Part shown: in pieces, positions 1 through 10,990 of the stretch
How the letters are laid out: every line of letters starts with the position of its first letter
How positions within the stretch are numbered: the stretch's first letter is position 1
Assembly (NCBI GenBank): GCA_028023455.1
Contig: JAQFVV010000018.1
Location: 7,156,774-7,220,773 of the forward strand
DNA from: Epiperipatus broadwayi
Taxonomy: Eukaryota; Onychophora; Udeonychophora; Euonychophora; Peripatidae
Direction: 5' to 3'
DNA length: 64,000 bases
Position numbers and translations under genes: made by a program
The notes under the pieces: generated by a model
Told to the model about the DNA's origin: nothing
Databases searched by the model: none
The model's input: only the letters and a program-made list of their open reading frames with translations

Positions 1-1288
1 AATGCTGATAGGATGTAGTGTTTTCTGTTGAATTAGTAGAAGTATGTAAGAACTTGTTAATTTCATGGGTGACAATTATCTGTAAAATGAGTAGACACTG
101 GTATGAGTTCCTCATCAATGATTTTTGATTTCTTGTTGTTGTGAAAATTTTTTGGACATCCATATTTTTTTTTGTTTCATTAAAGGTGGGGTCTTGAGGC
201 AGAATGGGAAAAGGTGAAAGGCATGGAGAGATTGCCTTCATAATTTATATAGATGTTAAGATTACTATAATATGTGTGCTTTGTGGTAAATTTAAAAAAG
301 CAATAGTTTTGCAAAAGGTGGGGTTGGTTTAGGTATGTCGGAGTTCTTTCAGAATATAGTTAAAAAAGAGATAAGTTGATCAGGCTCTATATCTGAGACT
401 GACTGTGTAAAACAGATGGAGGGTGAGTAAGCCACTTGATGAGATTGGATGCAGTCTTCAATGGTGTGGTTGAAATTAACATGAGTTCTAGAGGTGATTT
501 TGGATGGTTCCATGACTGCTTGAATCTGGGGTGCTTGGGAGTTTGGTGGAACTGTAGATAGATGCTGTGCTGATTGTAATGACTGGAGGTTGTTGCACTT
601 CATTTTTAGATGACTCTGCTATATACAGGAACAACATTGCAGTTTTAATTCCTGGATGTATAATGATAATTTGGTTTCTTGGTTTAGAATTTGTATTGGA
701 ATTTGAGGGAAGCTGTCTTCAAAATTTATAGCTATTTGTGGCTATGGGTATATTTTAAGTACATAGATTGGAAGCATGTAACCTTGTCAAATGGTTGCAT
801 CATTTTTTTAAATCCTGTGGGGGGGGGGAATCCAAAATAGATGTTCTTTAGTATTCCCATGATATAGCTCTGCCAGTTCTGGTCAACTGTAATTAACGCA
901 AAGTTATCAAGGGTTTTAATTTGAGTTTGAAATCAGTCTCTTTGAACAATTTGGTAAAATTTAATAGCTATATGTCTCAGATTTGGATGGTCTGCAAAAC
1001 AGTTTTTTTGCATCACATATGTTATGAAGGGTTATTGCATTATATGGTAATTGTCTAAGGAATTTATAGTGAGATATTAGAGTCTGTTGTTGATAATACA
1101 AGAGAAATGGGGGATAAAAATCTTTTAAATGTCATATATAATCCTCTATGAATACTGTTATTAAATTCCTCATTGATCATTGGTAAAGAATCATTGGTCC
1201 AGATGGCAGCAGGAGGTCTTGAGGTCTAATTGTTTGAGGTCACTGAGAGTAAATTTTTCTAAAACTTGGAGCTGATGTAGTAGATATT
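1..1288. other. Unidentified AT-rich stretch with minus-strand coding-like segments
   Basis: No element or gene is recognised. Read on the minus strand, several segments stay open for 40 to 85 codons and have an ordinary amino-acid mix, notably 349-603 (84 codons) and about 760-950 (a segment containing FGFPPPTGF). They are in different frames and separated by stops. This could be a decayed coding sequence from an old transposon or an exon-derived relic, but no family motif was found. A G9 homopolymer lies at about 821-829. Confidence 0.2.
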
Positions 1289-1498
1289 AAACTGTTGTTA
1301 ATTGTATTATTATTTATTGAAGTATTATTTTTTTTATAACTTTTGCATCTTTTAATTTTGTGTTGCAGATAGTACATGTTGAAATCTTAAACTGTTGTTA
1401 ACTATTGAAGTATTATTTTTTTATAATTTTTGCATATGTTTGACTAACTTTTGAATTTTTTAATTCTGTGTTGCAGATAGTACATGTTGAAATCTTAA
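1289..1498. repeat. Tandem duplication, two copies of about 100 bp
   Basis: Two adjacent copies begin with ACTGTTGTTAA and share TTGCAGATAGTACATGTTGA followed by AATCTTAA. Each has a T-rich run ending in TTGCAG, which looks like a 3' splice acceptor, but no exon can be attached to it. The second copy is a few bases diverged from the first. The copies are seen directly; any function is unknown. Confidence 0.65.
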
Positions 1499-1500
1499 TT

Positions 1501-2819
1501 AATCTGCTGTTCATTAAACTGCTATTGTTAACAGTGTTTACATAAGCTTGGTTGACCTTTGAACTTTGCAATTGTTTGTTGGAAATATTTTCTGCAGACA
1601 TTTGGTGTGATAGCTTTGTTTGATCTTGTAATGATTTTGTTGCCATGGTGACTTCAAAATAATCGTTTTAAAAAAATTTGATTTTAATAAAATTTTGTAA
1701 TAAAACTTATTTATAAAACTGAACAAAGATTATATTCTAATTATAAATTATGAAAGTCATATAAAGGTAAAATTTTTACCTTATCAACTTTAAAGTTTAA
1801 CCAGTTTAAAGAATAATAAAAAAAAAGATGGTGACTGTGTTGTATGCAGATGAAACAGTTCATCAGGACACATTAGAATTGCAAGGATAAAAATAATCAT
1901 TGAAACATTGCCATTTATTTCTGTGGGAATCTATGAACGGAGATCTTTTTAAAGATTTCAACAGGTTTCATATTGATACATATATATCTCAAAAATATTT
2001 TTAATTTCATCTTTTATATAAATAATAAATAGCTGGATATATGGGGATTATATTATGTAAATTAGATTATAGAATTAGACATAAAAAATTAAATGACTTC
2101 TATGTAAATTAAATTTGCTATTACAAATACATATATAAAAAAAACTGATATTTAAAACATAAAAAAGATTGAATACATTTATATATATATTAAAAAAAAT
2201 ATAAAATAAATAAATATTTTTAATGTAGACAAATAAATTTATTGTTGAATAATTAAATAAATAGATGTAAAAATACTAAGAATGATATTTATTAATGCAA
2301 AAGAAAGAACATTTTTAATAGGATGAAAAGCAATTTTAAAAAATCTATGAAAATGATTTTTTTTAATGATCCCTTAGGACATTGTAAAAAATTCCCAATG
2401 AAGTAGGTCATCAGATTATTGCATATGCTTCTTAGAAATTTTGATTGTAAGTTTTATGTCTTCATTAAAAATACCAATCATCTAACAATTACATGACTTG
2501 ATATTTATTTGGGAAAAAACATAAAAAAAATATTGTAATAAATTGTTACAATGTACAAATATAATTTATACAAGTTGTCAGGTTGGTTCTATCAGTGAGG
2601 CAATGAGGCCACTGCCCCAGGTGCTGAATTGAAATAGGCACTAAATAAAATATATTAAATATATTCTCAACATATATATTTATTTTTATTTAATAAATAT
2701 TTTTCCTCTTGCATTCATTGTTTTGTTTATGAAAAGTCTTTCCAAGATTTTTAAAGTATACATTATTAAGGCTTGCCTCAGGTATCAAAATTGACCAGGT
2801 CCTGCAAATTGCAAATCAC
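1501..2819. other. AT-rich stretch without recognised gene
   Basis: Mostly homopolymer-rich AT sequence. Around 2596-2640 a short less AT-rich patch (CAGTGAGGCAATGAGGCC...) and around 2770-2805 another (GCCTCAGGTATCAAAATTGA) look like the ends of a small non-autonomous hAT-like element, but the two ends do not match well enough to call it. Confidence 0.3.
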
Positions 2820-5800
2820 CAGTGCCGAATATAGGTATAAGCTAAATAAGCTACATGCTTAGGGCCTCAAAAAATTCCTATTTTTTCATAAATGCAATTT
2901 TATTTTAATAAATTTAAACATTCCCCCCACCCCAAATTTTCTAATTTTATTAATACTATTTTGGGTATATTATCTCAATCTTTTATTTATTCTAACTTGT
3001 TGTAGTTTATTTAAATTGCATAAAAATCATCTTGTTAATTTCCACCTTTTATTAACTTAAATCATTTCAATCACTCTCAGAATAAGCTGTAAGGTAAATA
3101 TATATTACATATCTTTTGTCCTTACATGTTAAGAGTAAAGTATGAATATTGATAATCCCCTCCCCCCTACATATTTTATATTCAAGGGTGGTGAACAGCT
3201 AGCAAGATATTCTATGTTATCTATAATATATGAGAAATTATATATTATTTTTTATGATTATAATCTTTTATTTTCTAGCACATATTTTTGCTATTCTTTT
3301 TCCAGCCATCCAATGAAGCAAACCTTTAAAAGTGGATACCAGAAGAGAAAAAAAACAGCAGCTTGAAGATGAATTCAAAACATCACCAAAACTTGAAATA
3401 TATTTCATCTCTGGAACAGAAATGTTTCACAAATCCCAGGACATCAGTAAAGTTCAAAACAATAGCAGTCTCCTGACTCTGATACTGGGATCATAGAATC
3501 TGGAATCTCAGTTGATGGCAATATTGAAACTGATTTTAGTATGAGCATGTGTGCTGTTGCAAAATTAACATCTATAGCTGAAACAATAAAATTTATGAGA
3601 CTCAATGATATTGATGAATGGGGTGTTCTCACAGAGGATGAATTCTCATACTGGATCTTAAAAAGTCCATCAGAGTGTTGGCACTGAAATAGTCCATTTG
3701 AAAACTCTAAACATTCATTAAAACATCAAGTTAGATATTGTTCAAAAGGCCTTTTTCAGATCAGAAAAGTTAATGATTGAAGCATATTATGATTAGGAAT
3801 GGCTTGTGTACTCTCCAACAACTGGTTGTTTATTGCTTTGTCTGCAAACTGTTTTCAACATCAACTGTATTTTCTGAGTGGCAAAATATCACAGTCATTT
3901 AAAATCATGAAAACTCTGAAGATCATAGAAAAGCTTTGCTTACATACTTGGCAAGAAATTATGGTTTGACTTTAGACTCGGAGCTAGCAAAATAGATAAA
4001 AGAAAAACAGTTTTTTGAAATAATGTGCTTGTGTTGTTGCAGGAATATGCACATTACCAGAATGTTGTCTGGATTTTAGGGAAGACAATAAAACTTTCGA
4101 ATCACCAAATAATGGAAACTACCCTGGCTTGTTAGAATTGATTGCTAAGTCTGATCCATTTCTTTTCAACCACATAAAACAGTATGGAAACAAAGGATTT
4201 GGGTCACCTTTATATTTATCAATATGTGATAAACTTGTGCAGCTTATGGCTAATAAAGTAACAGAATCAAGTTTGGGTGATCTGAAATAAGAACATTACT
4301 TTAGTTTGTCTGTAGACTCTAAGTCAATTCTTTCCTATGTTGATCAAGTAAATGTTATAGTATATACAAGTGCTTTAACATGCTGGGTGAAGAAGCTATT
4401 AGTGGTAAGACAAAAACAATTAAAGTAAATTAATCCAGGCCTAGTACTTTCAAGGTTCCCCCCCTTCATATTCATGGACAAAATATATTTAGTAAGGTAT
4501 GTATCACCTGTGATGGTTTACCTGTTGAAACACTTTCTATGTTTTTTAGAGTTGGAAAATCACAGTGGTGGTGGATTATTTAAGTAAGGACTGCAAATTT
4601 GATTTCAGTAAATGTTGAGGACAGTCATATGATAGTGTAGCAAATGTGGCTGATAAATACAATGGAATGTAACAAAAAATCATTGGGTTAAACAAGCATG
4701 CTTTATATATTTACATGTTCCAGACATTCACAAAATCTTGACAGCAGTGCTGCTGTAGATTGTTGTTTAGATACTGTAAACATGTTTGCTGTTGTTCAAA
4801 AGCTACACACTTTCTTTTCCTATTCTACAAAGAGGTGGTATGTGATGTTATCTTCCTTGAAAACAGACTAAGCTGCATGAATACTAAAGAGACAGTATGA
4901 CACTAGGTAGTAAGTACCTGTCAAAGCAGTATCTGCCATTTATGCGAGTTATAAGCCAATCAAAAAATAATAGTTGCTCTAAAGCACATTTCTGCTGATG
5001 AAAATAAAAAGGAGCTACAAGACTTTAAGGTAATAGATTTTTGGAAAAAATGAGAAAACTAGAGTATGCTACATTTATGGAATCATTTTCTGAAAGTATT
5101 TCACAAAACTAGTCTGGCTCTCCAGCATCCAAAGATTGCACTTACCACATGTGCAAATCTGTACACATCAATTTCTCACTATGATAAAATTTTTAAGAAA
5201 AACTAAATTTAGTTTGCCTGATGTAGAATATAATTCTACAGAAAAAAAAAGAGGGTGAAAAAACAAGCCAATGATGGAGCTGCACATGATGCTGATGAGA
5301 TTTTTTTCAAGAGACAAATTTTGAATGAAACCCTTCATTCACATCATAGACAGCCATGAGGAAAATTTAGCAAGAAGAGCAACAGTCTATAATTATGTTG
5401 TAAATAAATTTTCATTTTTAGTTGATTTAGAAGCTTTAGACGGAGAGCTATGCAAAGCAGTAGATATCATAATGAAAGAGTATTAGATGTTGATATTAAC
5501 CTCACTAGTAAACTGACAAAATTTCATGATTATGTCAAGCAGAATTATCTTGAAAAAACAAACAAAAACAAATTCGACACAGAGATCATCAAATCACCTT
5601 TCAAGACAAGATTCAGTTATTTTTTTCTAATGTTGAAGCAATATTACGATTATTCCTGTGTCTAATGATAACAAATTGTTCAGGAGAAAAATCATTTTCA
5701 CAGGAAAAGAGAATAATAAATGAACTGAGAGCAACTATGTCCAAGAAAAACTGTCTGCACTTAGTACCATGAATTGACATGTTATGCAGCATATCCTTTG

Positions 5801-6037
5801 ATGATATAATCAATGATTTTGCATTCGGGAAATAAAAAAATATTTTAAGTCTTTTAGAGGATTATATAATATAATTTCTACCATTTTACAAATACATTTT
5901 TATTATTTCTTTTAATAAAAAATAAACAACAATTTATATTCCCTTGTCCATATATTTTATATAATTTAAAGTTTTTCTGAGATTAATTAGTTGGTGTAAT
6001 TTAGAATTGGACTTCATCAAGTCTAAATCCAGCACTG
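2820..6037 (+). mobile_element. Degenerate hAT-superfamily DNA transposon (ZMYM1-like), with TIRs and TSD
   Basis: The left end reads CAGTGCCGAATATAG and the right end, read on the other strand, CAGTGCTGGATTTAG, a 12 of 15 match that starts with the CAGTG typical of hAT ends. Outside the ends lie CAAATCAC (2812-2819) and CATATCAC (6038-6045), an 8-bp target duplication with one mismatch, the length expected for hAT. The interior holds transposase remnants in the same orientation. The stops, frameshifts and the mismatch in the duplication show an old, dead insertion. The ends are seen directly; the family assignment rests on the remembered hAT/ZMYM1 layout. Confidence 0.8.
3307..5836 (+). pseudogene. 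hAT transposase pseudogene, ZMYM1/TTF-zinc-finger type
   Basis: Translating in changing frames recovers the family order. A start-like segment is MKQTFKSGYQKRKK near 3313. Around 4040-4270 comes the segment with ESPNNGNYPGLLELIAK and HIKQYGNKGFGSP, characteristic of the conserved core of ZMYM1-type hAT transposases. Near 4300 FSLSVDSK corresponds to the first catalytic-Asp region. At about 5630-5780 LRLFLCLMITNCSGEKSF and INELRATMSK form the C-terminal hAT dimerisation region. Many in-frame stops and shifts separate these pieces, so no functional protein is possible. An active copy would cut and paste the element between its TIRs. Open frames such as 5450-5665 are fragments of this gene. Confidence 0.75.
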
Positions 6038-7842
6038 CATATCACTATTCCAAAATTCTTATTTGCTTTTTAGGATGTAGAAAATTTTTTGAAATGCATT
6101 AAGTCACATAAATGCACATCTGTAATTATATTAGCATATTTTAAAGGCAATTTATAAATAAATATTGCTTTAAAAAATTAAGTTTGTAAGTGATATTTAT
6201 TTGATTACAAAATAATTTGCGTTACAAATCAGAAATTTGATACTGTAAATAAATATAACTTTTATATATTATTTTATAAATGATGGTGTATTTGCTTGTT
6301 TAAAAATGTTATTAACTGGAAAAAAATTAAAGAGTATTAATACTACAATTAAATATAATTTATTAGCAAATATTGTTTTTAAATTAAATAAAATAATAAA
6401 TTTTTTATGTACTTACATTTATTTCATGACAGAAAATTCACAAATGGAAGTTGTGTCTTTTTATACATTGTTTTGGAAACTGGTTTAACATGACATTTTG
6501 AGAATAAACATTTAACATAGAATTACAAGCATTTTGATTTTATATTAATGACAAATAAAGTAACATGATTTTTTTTTACTAATTTGACTATTCCATATAT
6601 TTTGATACATAAAACTGGCTGATGAAACTGTTACTATATAGTTTTTATTTCTATTTGTTTAAAAAATGAAATTTCAATGTGGAATCACAATTTTTTTTTC
6701 TTTTTTATCATAGACAAGGAAGAGTGAATATGTATTATTTATCCAGCTTGTAAATAAGTTAAACTTTTTTGTAAAAAAAAGTGTTTTATATTGTATAGAT
6801 ATAATGCTTTATTACACTAATTAATTATGCTTATTTTTTGTTCCAAATTGAGTTGAAAATGAACCTTTATTACAAAAATGTTTTGCTTTTTGCTATTAGC
6901 ATAGTATAAATCAATATCTACTTTTTGTAGCTTATGGATAAATAAAATTTTTAATGAAAATATGATTCAAATATTATACTTTTCAATGACATGGTTGTAT
7001 TTTTTGTTTTGACTGATACAATAATATAATGTCATTAGAACAATTGCTACAATTTTTCTGTTCTATTTATATTGAAAATGAACTTTTAGCACAGAATTGT
7101 AAATTGTTTGATTTTATATGTTTTGCACAGTTGACAATCAATATGTACTACAATTATTTAGATTGCATATAGAAAAATAGATAATGACCTTAATTTTTAA
7201 CAATTAAACTTTTCTTTGATGGATGCATTATGATAATTGTAGACTTTGTATATATTTTTTTGATAGTCCATGATCTAAAAGTGCCTGGGAAATAAAATAA
7301 AAATCCAAATTCATTCCATGTTATTAATTAATGCAGTCATGTAATATATATTACATTAAGCCAGTCAGAGGTATTGTTAAACTGAAGAGTGGAAATTAAA
7401 TATTTTAAATAACAATGGGCTAGGTTTTTATTATAGATATTAATCATCAAAAAAAGAAGAAATCCTTAACTAAATATTTTTTTTTTTAAAAAGAAGCTTT
7501 CTGAAAAAAGCTGTGAAGTTGAAAAAGAACGTTTTTTGGATCATTGTGTAAAATGAAGGCTTATAAAAAATCTTTGGAAAAAAAGTATTGAGAAAGCTTT
7601 AGCTCAAAATGATAACAATGAATGACGTAGTAGTTTTTGAATAACTAAGCAAAAAAACCACTCTTGAAAAGACTATTTAAAACAAAAATGTTATTTTAAA
7701 AAGTATTTACCATAGATTGTAAATGTATGGATATCCGAAAAATTTACACATAATAATAAAAAATGATTCGGAAAATGCTAAAAATTTAATGAAAAAAAAA
7801 GTTAAATTTAATCGTCTGTAATTTTACAGTGTTACTAATCAG
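6038..7842. other. AT-rich stretch without recognised gene
   Basis: Very AT-rich with many A and T runs. Short open frames such as 6306-6488 have low-complexity Asn/Ile/Lys/Phe-rich products and no recognisable domain. Nothing supportable was found. Confidence 0.4.
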
Positions 7843-7889
7843 ATATATATAGAGTTCGCAAAACAAACTCTTAACAAGCTTTGAGAATA

Positions 7890-7937
7890 CCCTCAACCCC
7901 AGACCGGTTTCTGCATCTAGCATCGTCAGTGAGGTAT
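7890..7937 (-). ncRNA. Hammerhead ribozyme (type I, complete core), family A left arm
   Basis: Self-cleaving RNA motif. On the minus strand the core CUGACGA (7929-7923) is followed by stem II UGC-UAGAU-GCA, then GAAA (7911-7908), then the palindrome ACCGGU and C17 (base 7902). Cleavage would fall between 7902 and 7901. Stem I forms from CCUCA just before the core and UGGGG just after C17 (5 pairs including one G-U), with more complementarity further out. All invariant core bases (C3, U4, G5, A6, G8, A9, G12, A13, A14, A15.1, U16.1, H17) are present; position 7 is C, which the fold tolerates. Stem III has only three pairs and no loop, so activity as a dimer or in a tandem transcript is likelier than as a monomer. 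Confidence 0.85.
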
Positions 7938-7965
7938 TAGGATATTCATTAGATTAAAAATACTA

Positions 7966-8012
7966 ACACCTCACTGATGACGCTAGATGCTGAAACCGAT
8001 CTGGGCTTGAGG
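7966..8012 (+). ncRNA. Hammerhead ribozyme, decayed, family A right arm
   Basis: Plus-strand counterpart of the left-arm ribozyme. The core CTGATGA (7974-7980) and GAAA (7992-7995) are intact, but stem II has a C-U mismatch at its base, stem III reads ACCGAU (a C-A mismatch within the palindrome), and stem I pairs CCUCA with UGGGC (one pair lost). The predicted cleavage is after C8001. The core residues suggest descent from an active ribozyme; the stems suggest weak or no activity. Confidence 0.7.
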
Positions 8013-8058
8013 GTATTCTCAAAGCTTGTTAAGAGTTTGTTTTGCGAACTCTATATAT

Positions 8059-9841
8059 AACATTTGTAACACAAGCTTTATTAAAATTAGGTCATATGAT
8101 ATCTGACTTGATTTTTTTATTAATCAGATATAATTGAACTTTATTTTTATTTTTAGTGTTTTATAAATAAATTAAATTCAAAACATTCCAAGCTTCAAAG
8201 TGATTTATTCCCTTAGTTCTAAATCCCTTTATATGTAAATGTAAAATAAATCTGATTTATAACTTGTACATCAGTTACTGATTTTATGCATAAACATACA
8301 CATGTATAAACACCACACTAATAATATGTAATCATTGGAATTATATATTTTCTGAGACCTAGTTACTAATATATATTCTCCTTATTATCAAATCTATTTT
8401 ACAACAAAAAATGAATTTATAATTCATTTGCAAAATAGATTTGACAATAAAAGTTATTCTATAATATTCTTAGCACTTAGAAAGTTTATTGTTCCAGCGA
8501 TTATGTTTATACATAACAGTGGGGAAAAATACTCATTAGGCTAGTTGGAAGCAAATATGTATGGGTTTGCATATATATTGATTTATCTTCTAACTATGAA
8601 CAGATAGCTAGATATATATTAAGTTGCTGACCAATAATTTAATGAATAACTGAATTCACTATGAGTCAGTTCATTTGAAAAAAAATCTTAAACTTGCTTG
8701 AAAATATTCATAGAGTGAGAGGGAATTATTATAGTATTTACATGTGAAGAGTATTATTATACAAATACCACATATTCCCAACAATACATATTTAATAACT
8801 ATTGTTTATTTACAAGGTTTGTTAAAATAATATAATTTATAGAACATTGTCATCAGTGATAATGTAAGATTTCATTCCTACAAAGTATTAATTATTGATC
8901 TAATGCCTGCATAAGAACTTGGAAGGGAGATAAAAGTGAATATATTATTTTTTTAGCAAATAGATTAATATTGATACAAAAGTACATTATTTCATTAGAG
9001 TAACTATAGAAAGTACTTTTACTCTTTCTGATTTTTATTACAATATTTTATAAGACTGGAAGTCAAAAAATTGAATGTGTTTTTCACCATCTATTGAAAA
9101 ATTTTGTAAACTTTTTTTACAGTGTTAAAATTCACATGTATTTTTTCTAATATTTTAATTTCCAAAATTCAAAAGATATCAAGATAATTGAATAAGTGAG
9201 TTTTCAAAGTTTTTTAAACTCCTCAATAATGAATGCCTATTATATATTTGGTGATCTCAAACTTTGTGAGATTACTTTGAGAAAATATTATGATGGTCTA
9301 AAAACTTGATTTTTTTTGGAAGGTTTATGAATATTTTTGTATAGTAATTGTGTAATAATTATTGGAAATCAAAACATATATTATTACATATTTATTTTTT
9401 ACAGAAATGTTTTATTTTAAATATAATACAATATATTTTTTTGAATAATATTACCATAGAGGTTATGGTTGTGGGAAATACAACTGTCTAAAATGTCATC
9501 ATTAAACAGTTTTAGTAATATAAAAATTCAAAAAAAATTTTAAACTTTGAAAGCATAAATTGATAGATTTACTAGATATTAAGAATAATTTGTTCAGATT
9601 TTTAAAAAAAATATCAAACAAAGAAGATTTGATTCATTTTGCAAATTAAATCTACTTTACCTGAAATTTGATGATGAAACAATGCTTTGTTTTCATTATA
9701 ATCTAATTTTTAAAATAATTCTGAAAATCAAATGTGATTTATTTAAAATTTAATTAACCTCTAAACAAAAATATTTATCAAATGAAGTCAAATTTATTAT
9801 ATTCTGATAATAACCTGTATATTTATACTTTATGTTTGTCC
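8059..9841. other. AT-rich stretch without recognised gene
   Basis: No open frame of note, no recognised repeat with clear ends, and no RNA motif. Mostly long A and T runs. A direct-repeat candidate (TTATTATATTCTGATAA) at 9794-9810 recurs at 10974-10990 and may flank the following element. Confidence 0.4.
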
Positions 9842-9912
9842 AATATAATAATAAATCGTGCTTTCACACTTCCAACGTAAAGCTATAACAACAAATTGAA
9901 AATTAAATTTAA

Positions 9913-9957
9913 TGGCTAAGCGCTTTCAAGAAGATGTACTTCTCATATTCATAGCCA
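9913..9957 (-). ncRNA. Hammerhead-like fold in Penelope-like 3' tail (family C, left copy)
   Basis: On the minus strand UGGCU (stem I, 9957-9953) pairs with AGCCA (9917-9913). Between them lie AUGAAUA in the place of the core CUGANGA, a hairpin AGAAG-UACAU-CUUCU as stem II, then U and GAA, the perfect palindrome AGCGCU as stem III, and U as H17. The overall order matches a type I hammerhead, but C3 is A and G8 is U, two positions needed for catalysis. It is best read as a degenerate or divergent relative. Confidence 0.4.
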
Positions 9958-10025
9958 GTTGTGATCCTTTCTTTGAAATCATTATATAAATAAATCTGAT
10001 GTGCAAATTATATGCAAATGAGTCA

Positions 10026-10225
10026 CTAAGACCATCTTTTAGATATCGCAAAACATGCATCTTTACGATTAATGGCGAAAGAGTCCTCTGCTATAAAGTA
10101 TGCTTCTTTTACTTTTCGCCTAACATCATGTCGCTCAGTACAAACTAATTTTGCAGATGTGGGTTTGAACACATGTCCCAACAATTTTTGATGCTGAGCA
10201 AAAATTGAAGTGCATTCTGGATCCA
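10026..10225 (-). pseudogene. GIY-YIG C-terminal fragment of Penelope-like element, inverted copy
   Basis: A 66-codon open frame encoding the last part of the endonuclease (MDPECTSIFAQHQKLLG..., ending AISKRWS). It matches the C-terminal end of the plus-strand copy 10599-10799 with a few substitutions. It lacks the GIY and YIG segments, so it cannot be an enzyme. It is part of the inverted terminal copy that precedes the main fragment. Confidence 0.75.
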
Positions 10226-10799
10226 TATACTAACAACTTAATCAAATCAGGATACAGGCACAATATAGTATATAACAAAATTAGACATTTTGTAAATAAT
10301 ATTGGAAAACACAGAGATGAAGACAAGAGGCCTTGGATATTGTTGCCCTACATGCACTCTTTACATAAAACATTTTATAAAACTTTTTCTAATGAATTTC
10401 ATTTGTTTCCATACACCTAACTCAACTAATAGGCTTATTAATAACACTAAGGACACTATAGCTTCTGATCAGACCCCACAGGCTGTGTACAGAGTGGCAT
10501 ACCCTCATAATGGATGTAAGGCATCATACTATGGTGAAACGAGAGCCACCATAGCTACTAGGATATCACAACATAGGTATAAATACAATAAGGCACATAT
10601 GGATCCAGAATGCACTTCAATTTTTGCTCAGCATCAAAAATTGTTGGGACATTTCTTCGAACCCACATCTGTAAAATTAGTTTGTACTGAGCAACATGAT
10701 GTTAGGCAAAAAGTAAAAGAAGCATACTTTATAGCAGAGGACTCTTTCACCATTAATTGTAAATATGCATGTTTTGCGATATCTAAAAGATGGTCTTAG
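10225..10799 (+). pseudogene. Penelope-like element C-terminus: linker and GIY-YIG endonuclease
   Basis: Two overlapping frames join to one C-terminal region. The first (10205-10420) carries HFVNNIGKHRDEDKRPWILL and LPYMHSLHKTFYK, the linker typical between the reverse transcriptase and the endonuclease. After a +1-type shift near 10400 the second (10302-10799) carries NSTNRLINNTKD, then VYRVAYPHNGCKASYYGET (GIY-like and YIG-like strands) and ATRISQHRYK with the catalytic-type Arg. It ends at a TAG at 10797. The endonuclease would nick target DNA for reverse transcription. The frameshift and missing reverse transcriptase make it dead. I assign the Penelope-like family from domain order; the clade is uncertain. 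Confidence 0.75.
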
Positions 10800-10867
10800 T
10801 GTCTCATTTGCATATAATTTGCATATCAGATTTATTTATATAATGATTTCAAAGAAAGGATCATAAC

Positions 10868-10912
10868 TGGCTATGAATATGAGAAGTACAACTTCTTGAA
10901 AGTGCTTAGCCA
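10868..10912 (+). ncRNA. Hammerhead-like fold in Penelope-like 3' tail (family C, right copy)
   Basis: Plus-strand copy of the motif at 9913-9957, about 70 bases downstream of the endonuclease stop codon. Stem I UGGCU/AGCCA and stem II AGAAG/CUUCU are intact. The palindrome has one change (AGUGCU), leaving a G-U pair. It shares the non-canonical AUGAAUA core with the left copy, so the deviations predate the inverted duplication. Confidence 0.4.
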
Positions 10913-10990
10913 TTAAATTTAATTTTCAATTTGTTGTTATAGCTTTACATTGGAAGTGTGAAAGCACGATTTATTATTATATTCTGATAA

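Larger units (their letters stand above)
7843..8058. repeat. Palindromic hammerhead-ribozyme element (family A)
   Basis: Two arms of about 95 bp face each other around a spacer of about 27 bp (centre near 7950). The outer ends read TATATATAGAGTTCGC on the left and its complement on the right. The inner part of each arm contains a hammerhead ribozyme motif, one per strand, with the 3' parts pointing outward. The arms differ at several positions within the ribozyme core, so the right arm has lost pairing the left arm keeps. Short hammerhead-bearing repeats in animals are usually linked to Penelope-like elements; no Penelope coding sequence is attached here. Flanks are TA-rich, so a target duplication cannot be judged. 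Confidence 0.8.
9842..10983 (+). mobile_element. 5'-truncated Penelope-like element with inverted 3' terminal copy (family C)
   Basis: The right part (about 10225-10983, plus strand) holds the linker, the GIY-YIG endonuclease and an untranslated 3' tail of about 185 bp. The left part (9842-10225, minus strand) is an inverted copy of the last 66 codons and the same tail. The two meet at the palindrome GGATCC near 10220. Terminal repeats in inverted orientation are a known feature of Penelope-like elements. A 17-bp direct repeat (9794-9810 and 10974-10990) may be the target duplication, although it overlaps the element's AT-rich end. No reverse transcriptase domain remains. Confidence 0.75.

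Noticed and set aside
2596-2805. Possible small hAT MITE
   Set aside because: Ends do not match as inverted repeats and no target duplication was found.
3142-3366. Frame beginning MNIDNPLPPTYF
   Set aside because: Only its last part belongs to the hAT transposase remnant; the beginning is chance open sequence.
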